Positions 1-13,030 are shown, counted from the first letter of the stretch. The stretch is DNA of 64,000 nt from Posidonia oceanica (GCA_037176725.1 JAZBRS010000075.1:72976001-73040000); one strand, 5' to 3'. The notes: a model not told the origin generated them from the sequence alone. Program-made: numbers and translations.

Positions 1-1267
1 TCAAAGCCTAATGTTTCTCCTAGTATTTGCTAGTATAAGAAAAGAAAATTCAGGTAATTTCCCTGTAATGGTTGCTTCTAATAGTATACAAGTCATAGAC
101 GTTAACATGAAAGTTAGATTTGCCTAACAAAAGATAGACATTAATTTCTGTAAAATAAAGTTCAGTATAGGTATCAATTTATACGAACTCAAAGTATAGG
201 TGGCTATTCCTAAAGTATCTGCAATTATTTCAAAATTGATGCCGTAGAACTTGTAAATACTTGTAAATAGTGATGACAATATGTGTCCCACATCATCTAC
301 TCAGAAAATAATTTATCTCTTTGGTTTACTACAACTCAGCTAAGTAATTGAGTTCATTATATCATGGAAGATAAATATTTTCTGATTAGTTGAGATACTA
401 ACAGGTTATTGATTTTAGCCTACACCTTAAAATGCAGGTTAAACTAGGATACATGTATATCTAATTTTAAAGTGCTTAAAAGTGAGTTCATTATCCATAG
501 TTTGCTTCAAAATATTTTCCTGTAATAAAGTTAAAATTGGTCTTGGCATAATTAGAGGATAGTTCTTGTCGTCTTAGATAAATTATCAAGCTTTCTTCAC
601 TTGGTTGAAAAAAAAGACTGAGAAATAAATAACGTATACAATAGTGTGAAAAGAAAGCTCAGAACATCAGCATAAGATTTTTTTCCTCTTGATAGTTAAG
701 AGGATTGGATTATTGTTGGTATTATTAGCTGCAAGGGGAGCCTAAGAGGATAAATAAATAAACAAAGAATACAGTTGGGGAAAATAGACGCATAGAAATG
801 CATGAGAAATAATCCATTCATTTAGTTTTAATTACTAAGGAATATAAGGAACTACTTTCTGGAGTTATGATTCACTATGATTTAGAAGCATAAACGATTT
901 ATTTTCTTAATTGTCTATATATTTTTAAAAAAAATCAGAAAGTAATAAAACAACAGTAGAGAAGGGTTGATGTAATAATTTGAAAGGGATTCCACGTGGA
1001 TATGTCATTTTTTAAGCGAAATGGCTTAGCAATAAAACAAATATCCAGCAGCCCAATATATCTGGAAAAAACAACAGCCAGGTGTTAGGACAAAGACAAC
1101 TTGACAATTAAAAGATAAAACCTCCCTTACTAAAGACCAGGAGAATAACAACTGCATACCCTAAACAAAGCAGTTCTAGTTATATACAATTAGTTACCAA
1201 GAAGACTTTCATAATTAGAAGACTCTAATCAAAGTTGAACAGACCGCTAGCTCATTGAAAGCAGCTC
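1..1267. other. AT-rich 3' flank of the NAC gene; no gene seen
   Basis: This is AT-rich sequence below the stop codon of the minus-strand NAC gene. It should hold that gene's 3' UTR and polyadenylation region, but I cannot place the cleavage site. I see no conserved coding segment, tRNA-like fold or clear transposon end. Confidence 0.5.
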
Positions 1268-3616
1268 TTACTTGGGAAATTTCAACATGTCCCCATCACA
1301 TCCAAGATATTGCAATGGAAACTTCTGCATCATACCACCTGCAGTGTTCATGGTCTGTGACTGAACGCCACCTCTTCCATGGAAGAGCTGATCCAAATTT
1401 TGTTGGGAAGTAAGCAACTTATCCAGTATAGACCAATCTCCATTGAACCTCTCATGCTGGGCTAGCCCTCCACCACCATTGCCGCCTCCTCCCCCTCCTC
1501 CCATCAACTTCATCAAATTCTGAGAGCACTCGACATCAGAAATGTTCATTGAGCTCGACGGGTTGAACGGTGCAGCAAAAGCCGAGGATTCTGCGCTGAG
1601 AAGCTGTGGGAGATGCATGGAGTTGTCGAGTGAAAGATCCCATGGAATATGAAAGCTTTGGTTGTTTTGCTCCATTGGAGAAGGCCCACTTGCCTTCTGG
1701 TGGTTGAAATGGCCTTCTTCCATCATTGCATCAGGATGGAGTTCTCTTTGGTAGTTCTTCTTCTTGAACACCCTGCATACAACCCATCCATCCTCCTGCA
1801 AATGTTTGGAGCAAACGAAACTCTATTATTAAACTTTTTTTTTTTTCAAAAATTTTGTATCTATTGAGATTCGAACCTACAATCCTCTAAATGAACTATA
1901 CTTTGTTTGGTCTCTGTCGTTAAACTTGAAAACTCATCTAAGGGTCCGTTTGGTTAAGATTTTAGGAGAACAGACAGTAGAATATTCAAGATAATGTACA
2001 CACGTAAGTCGAAGTGGAATAGTTGTAAGATTATGGACGTAAAATCTATTTGACATAAAAGATAGATTCTTCCATAATCTATCTAATGTTGGATTCTCAA
2101 ACAAAGTATAAAAGCATAATCGATTTTGTCTCAGCTAATGTGCAAAATCAGTCATGTCATAGCCTATTTGGTTCAACTATTACGCATTATCTTGATTATT
2201 CCATTATCTCTTTTCTCAAAATCTCAACCAAACAGACCCTAAAAAACTTTGGCAGTGGTACATATTGTGCATGTCTAGGATGAGTTGGTATTGTTAAGAT
2301 CTAGATTGTGCAATACTGAAACATGAGATCTTTGGCTTCTACTTTTTAGGAGTATTATAAATTAAAATTGATTTTTTTGGGATAGATTTTGCAGGAATCT
2401 ATGTTATGAAAAGTTGTTCAAAGTGAAGTCTAAGATCAAAGAAAACCTGGATTCGACTAGAATTGTCTTCGAGGCGGTACTCGTGCATGATCCAGTCAGT
2501 CTTCTGGCCATTAGGAGCACGTCCAATGTAGAAAACTAGGGTTTTTCTCATGCCAATCCTCTTGGCATTGCTAAGGTGAATGGCCTTGTCCCTCCCAGTT
2601 GCCTTCCAGAATCCGGCCGTTGTCGCTCGATTGGTTCGTGTTCCAGTCGGGTACTTCTTGTCCTTGTGGCTGAAGAAGTACCAATCGTTCTGAGGACCAG
2701 ATCCAATCCTACATTTGTCTGTGAAGAAGAATAAGTAGGGATCCACAAAAAGATATAAAGATTAGCAATTTTCATCTTTAGGTTCTTCTTACATGGAATG
2801 GTAAGAAACTAAGAGATCTTCCTGTACTTAAATTTAATATGCAAGATATATGCAACATTTCAAGTACGTTCAAGTTCCCATGCAAGCCCTAATGTCAATC
2901 CCTTCACATGCAAACCAACACACAGCACTCGATCGATCAGCAAAAATAATGCATGTTTGTGAGAATGTGTGTGAACTTCTTAGAAGTTGATTGTCATTAT
3001 CACATGCATAAACCTGAATCAAACCCTTTTGTCAACCCCTTCACATAACCACATGATATGTTTATGAAGTACATGAATGTGACAGAGGCGTGGTTGAACC
3101 AAAACCTTGATTAACCATTTCATAAAACTAGTTGAAATGAAGTTGTTGTAAGAACAAATATTAGGTTGGGCATCTTCAATATTACTAAAAAACTAGCAAA
3201 CCGTAATGTATATCAATTATTTCCATGTTTTTTTTTTTATGAAAGCCCACAATAAACTCCATATTGAAATCAGTACACGTTAGTATTGAAACCCTCAAAC
3301 CATCTGACAATTTGTTTTCACATAAGTCTTCCTTTGTCGCCTCTGAAAACTGCATGGTTGGGATGAAGTTGTGGGAAGATGCAGAACCATTTGTTGACTT
3401 TTAAATTTTTTGGGTAAAGGGGAGGGGAAGAATTGAGAGCTGACCTTTGAGGTCCCATGGTTCGAGCTTGTTGAGGTCAACATCTCTGATGACATCGAGA
3501 TCGATGGGTTCGTAGGCCACCTTTTTCCTCAGGTAGTAGTAGAGGAGTTCCTCGTCGGTTGGGTGGAAACGGAAGCCAGGAGGTACTGATAGCTGTCCAT
3601 TTCCTGATGCCATCAT
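1268..3616 (-). CDS. SMB: NAC transcription factor, SOMBRERO (SMB) type
   Basis: Three exons read on the minus strand: 3616-3445, 2718-2447 and 1795-1268, giving 323 codons. Introns are GT-AG, phase 1 (after residue 57) and phase 0 (after Gln148). The joined protein has a complete NAC domain: subdomain A with [15 protein letters not shown] (about residues 11-25), the acidic [16 protein letters not shown] stretch, subdomain C with [20 protein letters not shown], subdomain D with IMHEYRLED, and subdomain E with [13 protein letters not shown] at the start of exon 3. The GQLSVPPGF start and the YEPIDLDVI segment point to the SMB/BEARSKIN group, closest to SMB (ANAC033), known in Arabidopsis as a nuclear regulator of root-cap maturation. 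The C-terminal half (residues about 160-323) is the activation region, with a run of glycines near residue 250 and a terminal [13 protein letters not shown] block. The start is the first of two adjacent ATGs (3616 or 3613); an upstream in-frame ATG at 3646 is less likely, because TCATCACAG between it and the start looks like the acceptor of a 5' UTR intron. Family is certain; SMB rather than BRN is a judgement from memory. Confidence 0.88.
1942..2239. mobile_element. Tourist-like (PIF/Harbinger-type) MITE in intron 2 of the NAC gene
   Basis: The ends are inverted repeats: GGGTCCGTTTGGTTAAGATT on the left and its near-complement ending AACCAAACAGACCC on the right. TAA flanks both sides (1939-1941 and 2240-2242), the 3-bp target duplication expected for PIF/Harbinger elements. 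The 298-bp body has no coding capacity. It lies wholly inside the 651-bp intron between exons 2 and 3, so it does not break the reading frame. Confidence 0.8.
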
Positions 3617-3646
3617 GTCTGATTCACCTGTGATGACAGAAAGCAA

Positions 3647-6600
3647 GAAATGTGTGTGTCATCAAATCTTATGAAGAAGAATACGCCTATATATTATAGT
3701 CTGTACTGCCACAAACTCTTAGAAATTTTGGATGACATGCTATGCTTTTATGATGAAAATAGATCTATATATATATGTCTATCATTTGCCTTTCTAGGGG
3801 ACAATTCTTATTTTTGCAATGAGAAGTTGCTCACTTTGATGTACTTGACAAGAAGAAAGCTGGTTGGTTCATTTAAAACATGATGTAAAATTGCTTCAAC
3901 TACATCTTTTACCCAACAAAATGAATATTTCTAGAAGACAAAGAGAAGAGGAAAAGGAGAGAAAAATGCTTCATGTGTTTCTTCTCCAACAAAATATGTA
4001 CAGTTTGCTTCAGATGGCACATTAAAAATCAAAATACAAATTATTACCTTCAGCTCACCATTTCATCCTTAAATATGAGAAAACCTAAACTCGAACAAAC
4101 TAAGATAAAATCATTAAACTTCTGTTATAAATTCTTTAAAAGCTTCAGTATAATGAATCTTAAACTAAAATAAGAAGAAAAAAAAGCAAAGAAGAAACCA
4201 TGCAAACTAAAGCATGAAACTGGAAAAGCAATCTCATCTGAACCTTCAGCTAGCCGAAAAAGAAGCAAAAATATATATACACCACTATCTCGACATATCT
4301 CACGCCTTACAACCATCATGACTCACCAGTTGAAAGAAGGAACTATGAACCACCAACAAAAAGGACCAGATCCAGAAATGGTACAATACCAACTTTCCTT
4401 AAGGAACAGCAACAAGACACACAAGAAAGCCAAAAGACTGAAAGCTCTTTGGCCTTGAATACAAGCAGACACAACTAAAAAGAAGGGGGTGATGGATGTA
4501 AAGATAAGCATACAGCCCACCCTAAAAAACAAAATGATAGCTATTAAAAAGTCATGAGCAGAGTAATTGTTATCGAAATGCTACAGTAATAAATATACAT
4601 ATATATTATATAATAAACTAGTCATGGCAGAAGGAAACAATGGTTTTGGATTTATCCATCGGGTTGTGATCAGAAATGGGGAATTGTCTGTTGAATAGGA
4701 GACCTCTCCAAGAATCTCCTCTCAAGAAGTAAGAAAATGTGCAGACCTGTCAAGTGGAAAGAGGACCCAAATCAATCATGCCACTGCCCTTTTCACAATA
4801 GGTCAGAGGAATGAAGGAATTAAGCTCATTCCAATATTCCACATCTCCATCCCCTTCCATTCTTCCAGTATTCTGCTCATCGTATTTTATGCCATTGTTT
4901 TCTTCATTTCTGACACTGATTCGCGTTTCTTTTAGTCATCCCCATGAGCATAGAATATAGTGGAATTCAAGTTTAGCAAGTGGCCCTTCTTCATTAATTC
5001 TCCTATTAGAGTTTGAAGTGTGGCTCAAGTATTACCTACAACAAGTCAAATGACTGTGCTAGCCCTACCATATATCTCTTCCTTTTACCAACGAATTATC
5101 TTCAACACAATTGAGACTTCATGGTCTGTATAATATAATTCGGTAGGATACTACCAAACTGTAGGAAAATTCTTGCACCTGATATTTCTGTACATAAAAT
5201 AATAATCTCTTCTTACATATATCTACGTCAGAGAAAGGCAAGACGGAAGATCTAACGAATCTAACAAAAAACAAAAAAGAAGAAAAAAGAAATCAACATG
5301 AAAAAAAAAGAGAGAAATTATACCCAAAGCATAAGCATACTTTCTTTACCCTAATGAATTTCCTGAGTACCGACAAGCTGGAAAGAAGCTGTACATATTT
5401 GGTCCTTGGTCAACAAAAAATTATTTAGTCAGTGCATACCACCATGAATTTCTTAAGTATTGACTAATAACTAAATAATACGGTACCAAACAAAACATAG
5501 CTCATTTTATATGTGACTATTACTCCAATTAAGAGTTACAGGTTTGAATACTAAGGGATGTAAAACTTTACGACTAAAAAAAAGAAACTAAATAATACTA
5601 GTAAAAAACTACACTATATAATTTTTTTTGATATGCTAGAGTGAGTTACAGAATTGGAGAAACTCACAGTAGGGCTATAGAGAGAGTAAGATGAGATAAA
5701 GAAGAAGAAGAACAGGAGGAGGAGGAGGAGGAGAAAGAAAGTGTTAGTTTGGGCAGGCAAGAAGGGCGTAAGGGTGTTAGACTGTTCGGGAAGGAGCAGA
5801 AACCCTGAGAGTGCGTGGAGGTTTGCACGTGCAAATCCCACACGTCTCCGTAGCCTAAGCTCATTGTTTTCTTTCGAGATCTCTCGATCTGCCAAACTCA
5901 CCCACATGCTTGAGACCAAAGGGATTCCCACGCTACCTCCCTCCCATGGTCCAATCTCTTCACCCGGTCAAACACGGAGATAAATTTATATATTGATTAA
6001 AGAGTATACATATATATTTCTCTCCCTATGTTCATGGCATTTCAGATCCATCCAACTTTTACTACTGTTCATTCTGGAGATGAGAAAGTGAAATGGACAG
6101 TAGAACTTAATTGGAAGGATAGAAATAATGGAAGTGTCGTTTAGGATTTTACTGTCTGAAAGCGTAGGTTGGACGATATATTGCCACCACCATAAAAGAT
6201 ACAGCGGTGTTTTTGATGTAAGAACTCGAGAACTGCATTGGATACCAGTCTTGTGTTCGACTCAACGCATAATGTTAGAGTTGCTAATTGTACATGTTGT
6301 ACTACTGCACCAGTACTCTGGTGCAATCCTTTTTCTTTACATTACTCAATTATTTACACATGAAAAATTAAAAGATGCGATTGTTATTACCATTTACTGC
6401 ATGAAAACCAAAGGACAAATACACAGATGCATGAAAATTTCTCTCTTAAGTATTGACTACTAACCAACCATGATAATTTTTTGAGATATATGCACAGATG
6501 CATGGTTTGTCTGATGCATGATATTGGAATTTTGTTAACGAATTGAAGTAACGTGTAGAGATGATATAATACGTATGTCCTTCATATTTTGTCAATCTAA

Positions 6601-7640
6601 TCTTGCAATGTATTGCTATCTTGGTCTTCAAAAGCTAGCAGGGCTTTGGCGTTTTAAGGGTCAAATAATCAACATGCATAACAAAATTTTGTTGAAGAGA
6701 TCTGACCTCGTAGGTTGGGAGAGAGAAGAGGAGGAACTAGAGTAATAGGAGACAGAAGGGTTTCCTTCTTCCTCGCCTACATTTCTGTGCTTTGTCTCTT
6801 TTCTCTTCCATGGGTGGAACTTAAGTAGCACTGAAATCGGCCTTTTCGCCAATTTTCTCCTCTCTTTCATGAAAATACAGTTGACTGAGATTCGTTGCTG
6901 CATGCACTATGCAAAATTAAACATGAGAAACACACAGTTGGCTTGTTGCTGCATGCACCATGCAAAACTAAAAAAATTTCCTCTCCATAACTTGCATGCA
7001 ATGCAGATGTTGTAGATTAGATGACGGGAAAAGTAAAATAACGATAACGTTTCATGCACTTGATTCCCATAGGCAATTGGCTCTGAAACTATCGTGTAGA
7101 ATAGTCTCTTTTAAAATCTCTACTTAATTTAGCATTTTAGCTAGGTTTGGCATGCATGACTCCATTTCCCTTTGCTTCCAAGTATCGATGTTTGATAACC
7201 TCGAGCAAGCTGTACAAGATGCAACAGCGTAGAGTTCAAGTTGTGAAATCATGTGACTGTTTCAATGTTTCTCCTTGTAGTTCATCTTAAACACCTTGTC
7301 TTGGAAGCAAACTTTAATTTGATGTCGAAAGCTAATAATTAGACAAAGGCAATATCGATGTCGACACTATCGAATCAGCCTTGAACATCATTCCATTTGT
7401 CAAGTTAATAATTCCTATAGGTAGAAAATGGCTCGGTTGCTCACTTGGGTTTGTCTCCAGTTTAGTTAATTTGTTGAATATCCTAACACGCTTTTTTTGT
7501 GCATAATCGAGTTGGCTGTTTAAGATGTGTGCATAACCACGATAGTCTATATTGCTTACCATAACGATAACAATTGAACTTGAGTTTTTATGACGCATTT
7601 GACTATACCTTAAATACTTTCTACGTAATCATCTCTCTTA

Positions 7641-7683
<43 letters not shown>

Positions 7684-7690
7684 CACATAA
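3647..7690. other. Upstream region of the NAC gene; no gene seen
   Basis: AT-rich intergenic DNA that should contain the minus-strand promoter and leader of the NAC gene. A purine tract at 5699-5740 with a (GGA)n core (5715-5733) reads as CT-rich on the gene strand, as plant 5' UTRs often do. Open frames such as 4125-4319 and 4323-4532 on the minus strand show no recognisable family and no splice-consistent partner. I found no RNA gene or clear transposon end here. Confidence 0.45.
7641..7682. repeat. Compound (CT)10(AT)11 microsatellite
   Basis: Ten CT units at 7641-7660 are followed directly by AT units to 7682. The tract lies just outside the left inverted end of the candidate transposon at 7721. 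Confidence 0.95.
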
Positions 7691-7860
7691 TTAATATCAG
7701 GAGAGACCCGTTTTTACTTTTAGATGGTAAGATCTTTGATTTTATCCGTCTATCATGAAAATCATCTATAATTTGAATTTAATCAAAACCAGAAATTACT
7801 TTTAAAAACTATCTAAATTTTGAATTTCAAAATTCAAAATATCTCTCACTAAAGTATTAA

Positions 7861-8456
7861 AACCGTCGCCCCCAAAACAAAAAAAATGTAGAAAACCAGC
7901 CCCTCTCACAGGGCCCTCCCATCCCTGACTCCAACCCTCGACGCTCGTAGCCGCAGTTGGCCTATCCTCCTCCCCTCCCTCCCGACACCTGCAGTCGCCC
8001 CGACCTCCTTCCATCCCTCTCCGCCCTGTCTTCCTCCGCCGCTCCCTCCCCTCCCGCCATAGTCCTCCTCCCTAACGCCGGCTCCAACCCCGGACGCCCT
8101 CCCCGACCCGCCCCCTTGCACCCCCCCCACCCCCCCGATGCCCTCCCTCATGCCCCCGCACAATCCCCAACCCGACGCCCTTCGTCACGCCCCCACACAG
8201 TCCTCGACCCAACGCATCTAGCGACAGGATCGAGCTAGTGATCGACGGGCTCGGATCCCCGACACCCTCCCACCGCCCCTCACCCCCCCCCCCCCCCCCC
8301 CCCCCCCCAGACACACACACGGGGACGAAGAATAGTTTCAGGACCTTCTCGTATTGCAACAGATCGGCCGTCGACCCACACTGTATGCACCGGCCCGCGC
8401 TTTCCTTCAAGGCCCGCCCCATCTGCTGCTCCACGCCGCCAGCGAAGAAGAAGAAG
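7861..8456. other. C-rich low-complexity block
   Basis: The + strand is dominated by runs of C with proline/serine-like codons in all frames, so long open frames on both strands (for example 7957-8238 plus and 8072-8434 minus) come from composition. No domain is recognisable in any frame. The block ends where the TRIM element begins. Confidence 0.6.
8283..8308. repeat. Homopolymer of 26 C
   Basis: Twenty-six consecutive C residues, followed by an ACAC run. The length is unusual for plant DNA and prone to replication slippage and sequencing error. Confidence 0.95.
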
Positions 8457-8910
8457 TGCCATGCTTGAGGCCTTATGGGGGGATGATAGTCTCACATCGG
8501 TTGTATGGGCTACTGATGTGTGGTTGTTATAGACTAGGCTCTTTTCCCTCAACAGCTAGCTTTTGGGAGTGGATTATAGGGGGCAGTTCTGTAACACATG
8601 GTATCAGAGCCACACGATCCAAATCGGGTCTTGGAGAGGACAGCGTGGGGATGAAGGGGCGCCTAAACGCCAGTGTCTAGTTGCCAAGGGCCCACTTGTC
8701 GGAAGGGATGAGGCCCAACCGACGAGGACGTCGATGTAGGAAGCGTGGTGGGTTTGTGCCATGCTTGAGGCCTTATGGGGGGAAGATAGTCTCACATCGA
8801 TTTTATGGGCAATTGATGTGTGGTTGTTATAGACTAGGCTCTTCCCCCTCAACAACTAGCTTTTAAGGGTGGGTTCTCCTAGATACCTTATGAGGGATAG
8901 TTCTGTAACA
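8457..8910 (+). mobile_element. TRIM (terminal-repeat retrotransposon in miniature)
   Basis: Two direct repeats of about 140 bp (8457-8596) and 154 bp (8757-8910) bracket about 160 bp. Both begin TGCCATGCTTGAGGCC, contain AGTCTCACATCG and CTAGCTTTT, and end TTCTGTAACA. Two bases after the left repeat comes TGGTATCAGAGCC (8599-8611), the initiator-Met tRNA primer-binding site. This layout, the CTCACATCG motif and the small size fit the TRIM family, which has no coding capacity and depends on other elements. GAAG flanks both sides, a likely remnant target duplication within an (AAG)n run. The repeats differ at several sites and by a 14-bp indel, so the insertion is old. Confidence 0.85.
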
Positions 8911-9565
8911 GAAGAACATCTTCCAATAACCAACACCCAGATCTCTCCCTCTCAATCAAAACCCACATAGAATGAGAAGGAGGGGTGTGATTGTCTTTTG
9001 CGTGATTATCTTTCAAGACCCCCCCTCCCCCAACACACACGACACCCTCCCCTCCACACCTCTTCTCCTTCTTCGTCTCCTTCTCTCTCTTTTTTCTTCC
9101 TCAACTACGAGAAGTGGAGGAGGAGAGAGGGAGATCCGGATTTTTTTTACAACAATACACACTAAAACAGTGAAGATCTCAAATATTGAAACTACAATAG
9201 AAAAAAAAGTAACACTAAAATAAAAAAAAGAAGTGTAAAATTGAAACTGAAACTAAAACTAAAAAAACTAAACCGTTACGAATAAAAAAAAATTGATATT
9301 GACATATAAAAAAGGATATTAAAGTGTAACAGGATATTAATGTGATTCAATTAGCATAAAAATCTATCAATAAATGAAAATAAAGGGAAAATGAAAATTC
9401 ACAAAACCACCATCATAACATAAGTGGTTTTGCTAATTTAAAATCTAGATTTAATCTCAAACATGGGATGTGTTGTTAACGGTAGATGATGAAGGATCTT
9501 ACCTAACAAAAGTAAGGACGAGCCTCATGTGATAATTTGCCTCTACATACATACATACATACAAG

Positions 9566-9616
9566 AGATCAGTTGCATCTTCCCTCAAATTAACTTATTT
9601 GAGGGAAAATTGATCT
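9566..9616. repeat. 51-nt hairpin-forming inverted repeat
   Basis: AGATCA pairs with TGATCT on the outside, and TTCCCTCAAAT pairs perfectly with ATTTGAGGGAA around a TAACTT loop. A (CATA)n microsatellite lies just upstream. A related CCTTCCCTCAA stretch occurs on the minus strand near 11650, at the right edge of the candidate transposon, so this may be a relic transposon end. Confidence 0.7.
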
Positions 9617-10245
9617 AGAACGTTGGATCTTAATCTAACAAACAAACTTAAAACCACTTATTTTGAAGTAACACTACTAAAGGTTTTCTTTTTGGAGGGA
9701 AAAATTTTCAATTTTTATTTAATTGCATTTATGTATAGTAGTTATTGCTTATGGTCTGTACTTGTCAATTTTCAAAAAAAAGAAAGATTTCTATTAGTTA
9801 TTAAGGCATTTCTAATAGGAAAGGTTGGCATTTTTAATAGGAAAGGTTTAGTTTCTTACTAAAAAAATATAAATTTTATTTTCGGATTGCATTATGTTTT
9901 TGAATTTTTATTTTTTTGTATTATTTTTATTTAAATGTTTAGATGAATATGGTAATTTTAATTTTTTGTATTTATTTTTTAGTATTAATTTCGTAATATT
10001 TTTTAAATTTTCTTTTTTCATTCAACTAGATTGCTTAACATTCGGAATCTTAAATAACTGTTATAAATATTTGGAGATGTAAGTTACAGTTTCGTTGATC
10101 TACAACAATATAGTGTTACTATTACTGTTTGTATTATTATGTGACTGTTTTGTTGGTTTACAACAATATAGAGTGAACAACCATGATGCATTGCTAAATT
10201 AGTATTACTATTTTAGTATTAGTATTACTGTTTTGTTGGTATTCA

Positions 10246-10560
10246 ACATTTCAGTTTAGTATTATTGATTTGTGAGACAAATCGGTTTGCTAAAAATAAC
10301 AACTATGATGCATTGTTGAATTAGTATTACTATTTTAGTGTTATACAATAATGAAAAGTAATGAGAAATGGTATTTAACATTTCAGTTTAGTATTACTGA
10401 TTTGTGAGACAAATCAGTTTACTAGAAATAACAACCATGATGCATTGTTGATTTAATATTACTAATTTAATGTTATACAATAATGAAACAGTAATGAGAA
10501 ATAGTATTCAACATTTCAGTTTAGTATTACTGATTTGTGAGACAATTTAGTAATACGAAA
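10246..10560. repeat. Tandem repeat of ~132 bp, about 2.4 copies
   Basis: ACATTTCAGTTTAGTATTA begins units at 10246, 10378 and 10511, each followed by TGATTTGTGAGACAA and an ATGATGCATTGTTGA block. A degraded partial copy lies upstream from about 10170. No coding capacity is seen. Confidence 0.85.
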
Positions 10561-10918
10561 CTGATTGTTTTATATTGGGGCACTAGTGTAGACGTGGTTG
10601 ACTGATCAGAAGTCTCAACAATGACGGGGGCTAGTGTAAGAGGCAGATCGGGAAGCTCGATGGCAGCATACGTCCGACTACTTCTTCTTCCATAGCTCGA
10701 ACACATACATGTAAGTCCTTGTGAAAATCCAACACCACCACAAAACCACAACAAAACCACCACATCAGAGAAGAAATCTCGGTAGAGGAATGAAACGGAG
10801 AGGCGCATTGCAATTTAGGGCGGCGAGCATCCAGAGGTAAGGTGGGATTGGATCTGCATAGAGGGGAGTGGGGATAGGGAGATTGGAAGGCGGCAGCAAC
10901 GTCACGGGGAAGGGAGAG

Positions 10919-11140
10919 GGTGGCTTCCCTTGAGCGACAGGGGGGGACTGGAGGTGTCACGCGGGGGTGTGGCTTCCCTCGGGCGACAGGAGGGAGGCAG
11001 CGGCGTCACGCAGGGGTGTAGTCGGGCGATAGGGGGGCGGCGGCGTCACACAGGGGTGTGGCTTCCCTCGGGCGACAAGGGGGAGGCGACGGCGTCATGC
11101 GGGGGCGTGGCTTCCCTTGGGCGACAGAGGGGAGGAAGTG
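10919..11140. repeat. G-rich minisatellite, ~50-bp unit, five copies
   Basis: Each unit runs GTGGCTTCCCT, then CGGGCGACAG, a G-run, GGCGGCGTCA and CAGGGGT. Four units are near full length and one is shortened by about 10 bp. The tract creates long overlapping open frames on both strands that do not look like proteins. Confidence 0.85.
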
Positions 11141-11640
11141 GGTTTGTGCATGGGAGGAGGGTGGCGGTTGCTTCGGATCTTCGCGTCGGCGTGGAGGTGT
11201 GCAAAATCGACAACAGGTTTGCATGGAGGAGGAAGGTTGTTGTTGCTCCGGATCTACGCGTCGACATGGAGACGTGTCGGCGAGGGGTTTGCTCGAAGGA
11301 GGAGATTGGAGGCTACTCTGGATCTACATGAGAGGGGTTGCATCTGAGAGTCTTCGGAGGAGGCCGGCGATTGCAACCATGGAATGGAAGAGGAGGGGTG
11401 TGGGTTTGGGAAGGACGTACAGGAAACTACAAGAGGGTGGGGGAGGGGTGGCGTGCAAGAAATTGGGAAGTAAAGGGGGGGGGGAGATGGGGGAATTTTG
11501 CGAGTTGTGGATGGTTATTTATGGTAATTATGAATTTTGAAATTTCAAATTCAATATGAGATATTTTTCTAGAAACTGATTTTTGATTTTACTCATGATA
11601 TGAGCAACATGATGGATGGCTAGGATTGGTTCCCATCTAG

Positions 11641-13030
11641 GAGAGAGTTGAGGGAAGGTGTAATAGATCATTACTCTCTCTCTATATATAGGAGAGTATT
11701 TAAATGAACTCGGGGCTCACTTAATTAAAATGAGTCCCCTCTTAGATCTCTTATAGATTTCATTATATATCAATCATAAGAGAAATCTAAACTGTAGATG
11801 TTGATTTAGAATGTTTAAAACATTTGTAGATAAAGATTCAAGTCAATCGAAAACTTCTAATTTTACAATTTAACTTGCATGAATTCATCGGTTTCTTATT
11901 AATCAACAAAAATGTAATTTGATGAATACATTATTTCTTAATATATAATATCAAAATCACTTGATTTTTGGATCATAAATATCATAAAAAATGTAAACCA
12001 TATTTACCGTTTGGATTTCACGTTTGATGGATGGATTTTGAGATATAACGATAAATTTATGACTTGTAGGCTTATTTTATTTGAAATTTTTTATTTATCT
12101 TTGATTCCTAACATTAAAATTTCAGAAACAATTGATATTTGATATGTTGGATCAATATATGATATAGATCATATCCTACGATTAAAAGTTTGATATCATC
12201 TATGGATTATGAAAATGATATGGGAGCTCAATTTACATAAAATGAATCCTAAGCTCATTCAAAATTTTTTGTATATATATATATCATTTTAATTATGACA
12301 CATACCTACCGTCATTATGAAATTTATGATCAGTTTGATCTTAAAACCTTAAACGACCTAACTTTATCTATGACCTCCTAAATATATAGATTGTGCTCAG
12401 CTTCATTAACTTTGACAAATAAAGCTCGATCATACTTAGCCAAACTCGTTCAAGTTCGATCTATTTCGAGATCATGATTGAATAAAAACAGTTCAGCATT
12501 TAATCAAAAATTTGGTCTGGCTCATCTTGCTTTCACCCTTCTTGTTGGTTGGAGTCTTAATTTGCAACATATATTTGACAAATACTGTGTATGGATGGTT
12601 TTGCCAATTTTTAGTATCAAGTACTACACAACGGAAGATCAATTTCTCTTCATTTATTATATTTTTGAAAAAAAAATCATCACATCCATGACACATCAGA
12701 AATCGATTGATACTTAACTTAGTTGTGAGGAGAATCAATTCGACTTGTGAAAAAGTCATTTCATGCCCAGTCCGAAATAGTAAAAACACTATACATACCT
12801 ATCATGGAAAGGAAAGTCGATATTTTACATTCTCGCGGTTGTTGAAATAGAGATGATTTGCTTCGAATAGTCGATGTTGGTCCAATTGGAAATGTGGACT
12901 GACGCATCCTACAACAGCCGAAGCCCACAACACCAGTCCGTGTAAATTTTCACTAGATGAAGCCCAATTTCAGGCCTAGACAACAGCAACTCGAAGCCGA
13001 TGCACAACTCGTCAACTGAAAATACCTTCT
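11641..13030. other. AT-rich intergenic DNA; no gene seen
   Basis: Scattered AT-rich sequence with no conserved frame in either direction. The open frames at 12478-12789 overlap on both strands and match no family I know. Confidence 0.5.

Larger units (their letters stand above)
7721..11640. mobile_element. Candidate degenerate DNA transposon with ~130-bp inverted ends
   Basis: The left end (7721-7850) and the complement of the right end (11510-11640) run parallel: each starts TAGATGG, passes a CATCATG/TATCATG block and an AATCAAAA-CAG block, then reaches a TGAATTT...AAATTTC AT-rich block. The order of blocks is conserved but identity is low. Between them are C-rich (7861-8456) and G-rich (10800-11500) stretches, which resemble the captured GC-rich DNA of Pack-type elements. 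No transposase frame survives and I could not fix a target duplication. Superfamily is left open; an inverted duplication without transposition is the alternative. Confidence 0.35.

Noticed and set aside
1849..1885. GGTTCGAATCTC on the minus strand, like a tRNA or SINE B box
   Set aside because: No A box at the right distance, no cloverleaf and no poly(A) or target duplication found; it lies in an intron.
7906..8552. Gly- or Pro-rich proteins on both strands
   Set aside because: Explained by the C-rich block and the C homopolymer; overlapping frames on both strands, no domain, and part lies in the TRIM.
10930..11559. Glycine/arginine-rich + strand frames up to 160 codons
   Set aside because: They arise from the 50-bp G-rich minisatellite and flanking G-rich DNA; no conserved motif and all three frames are open.
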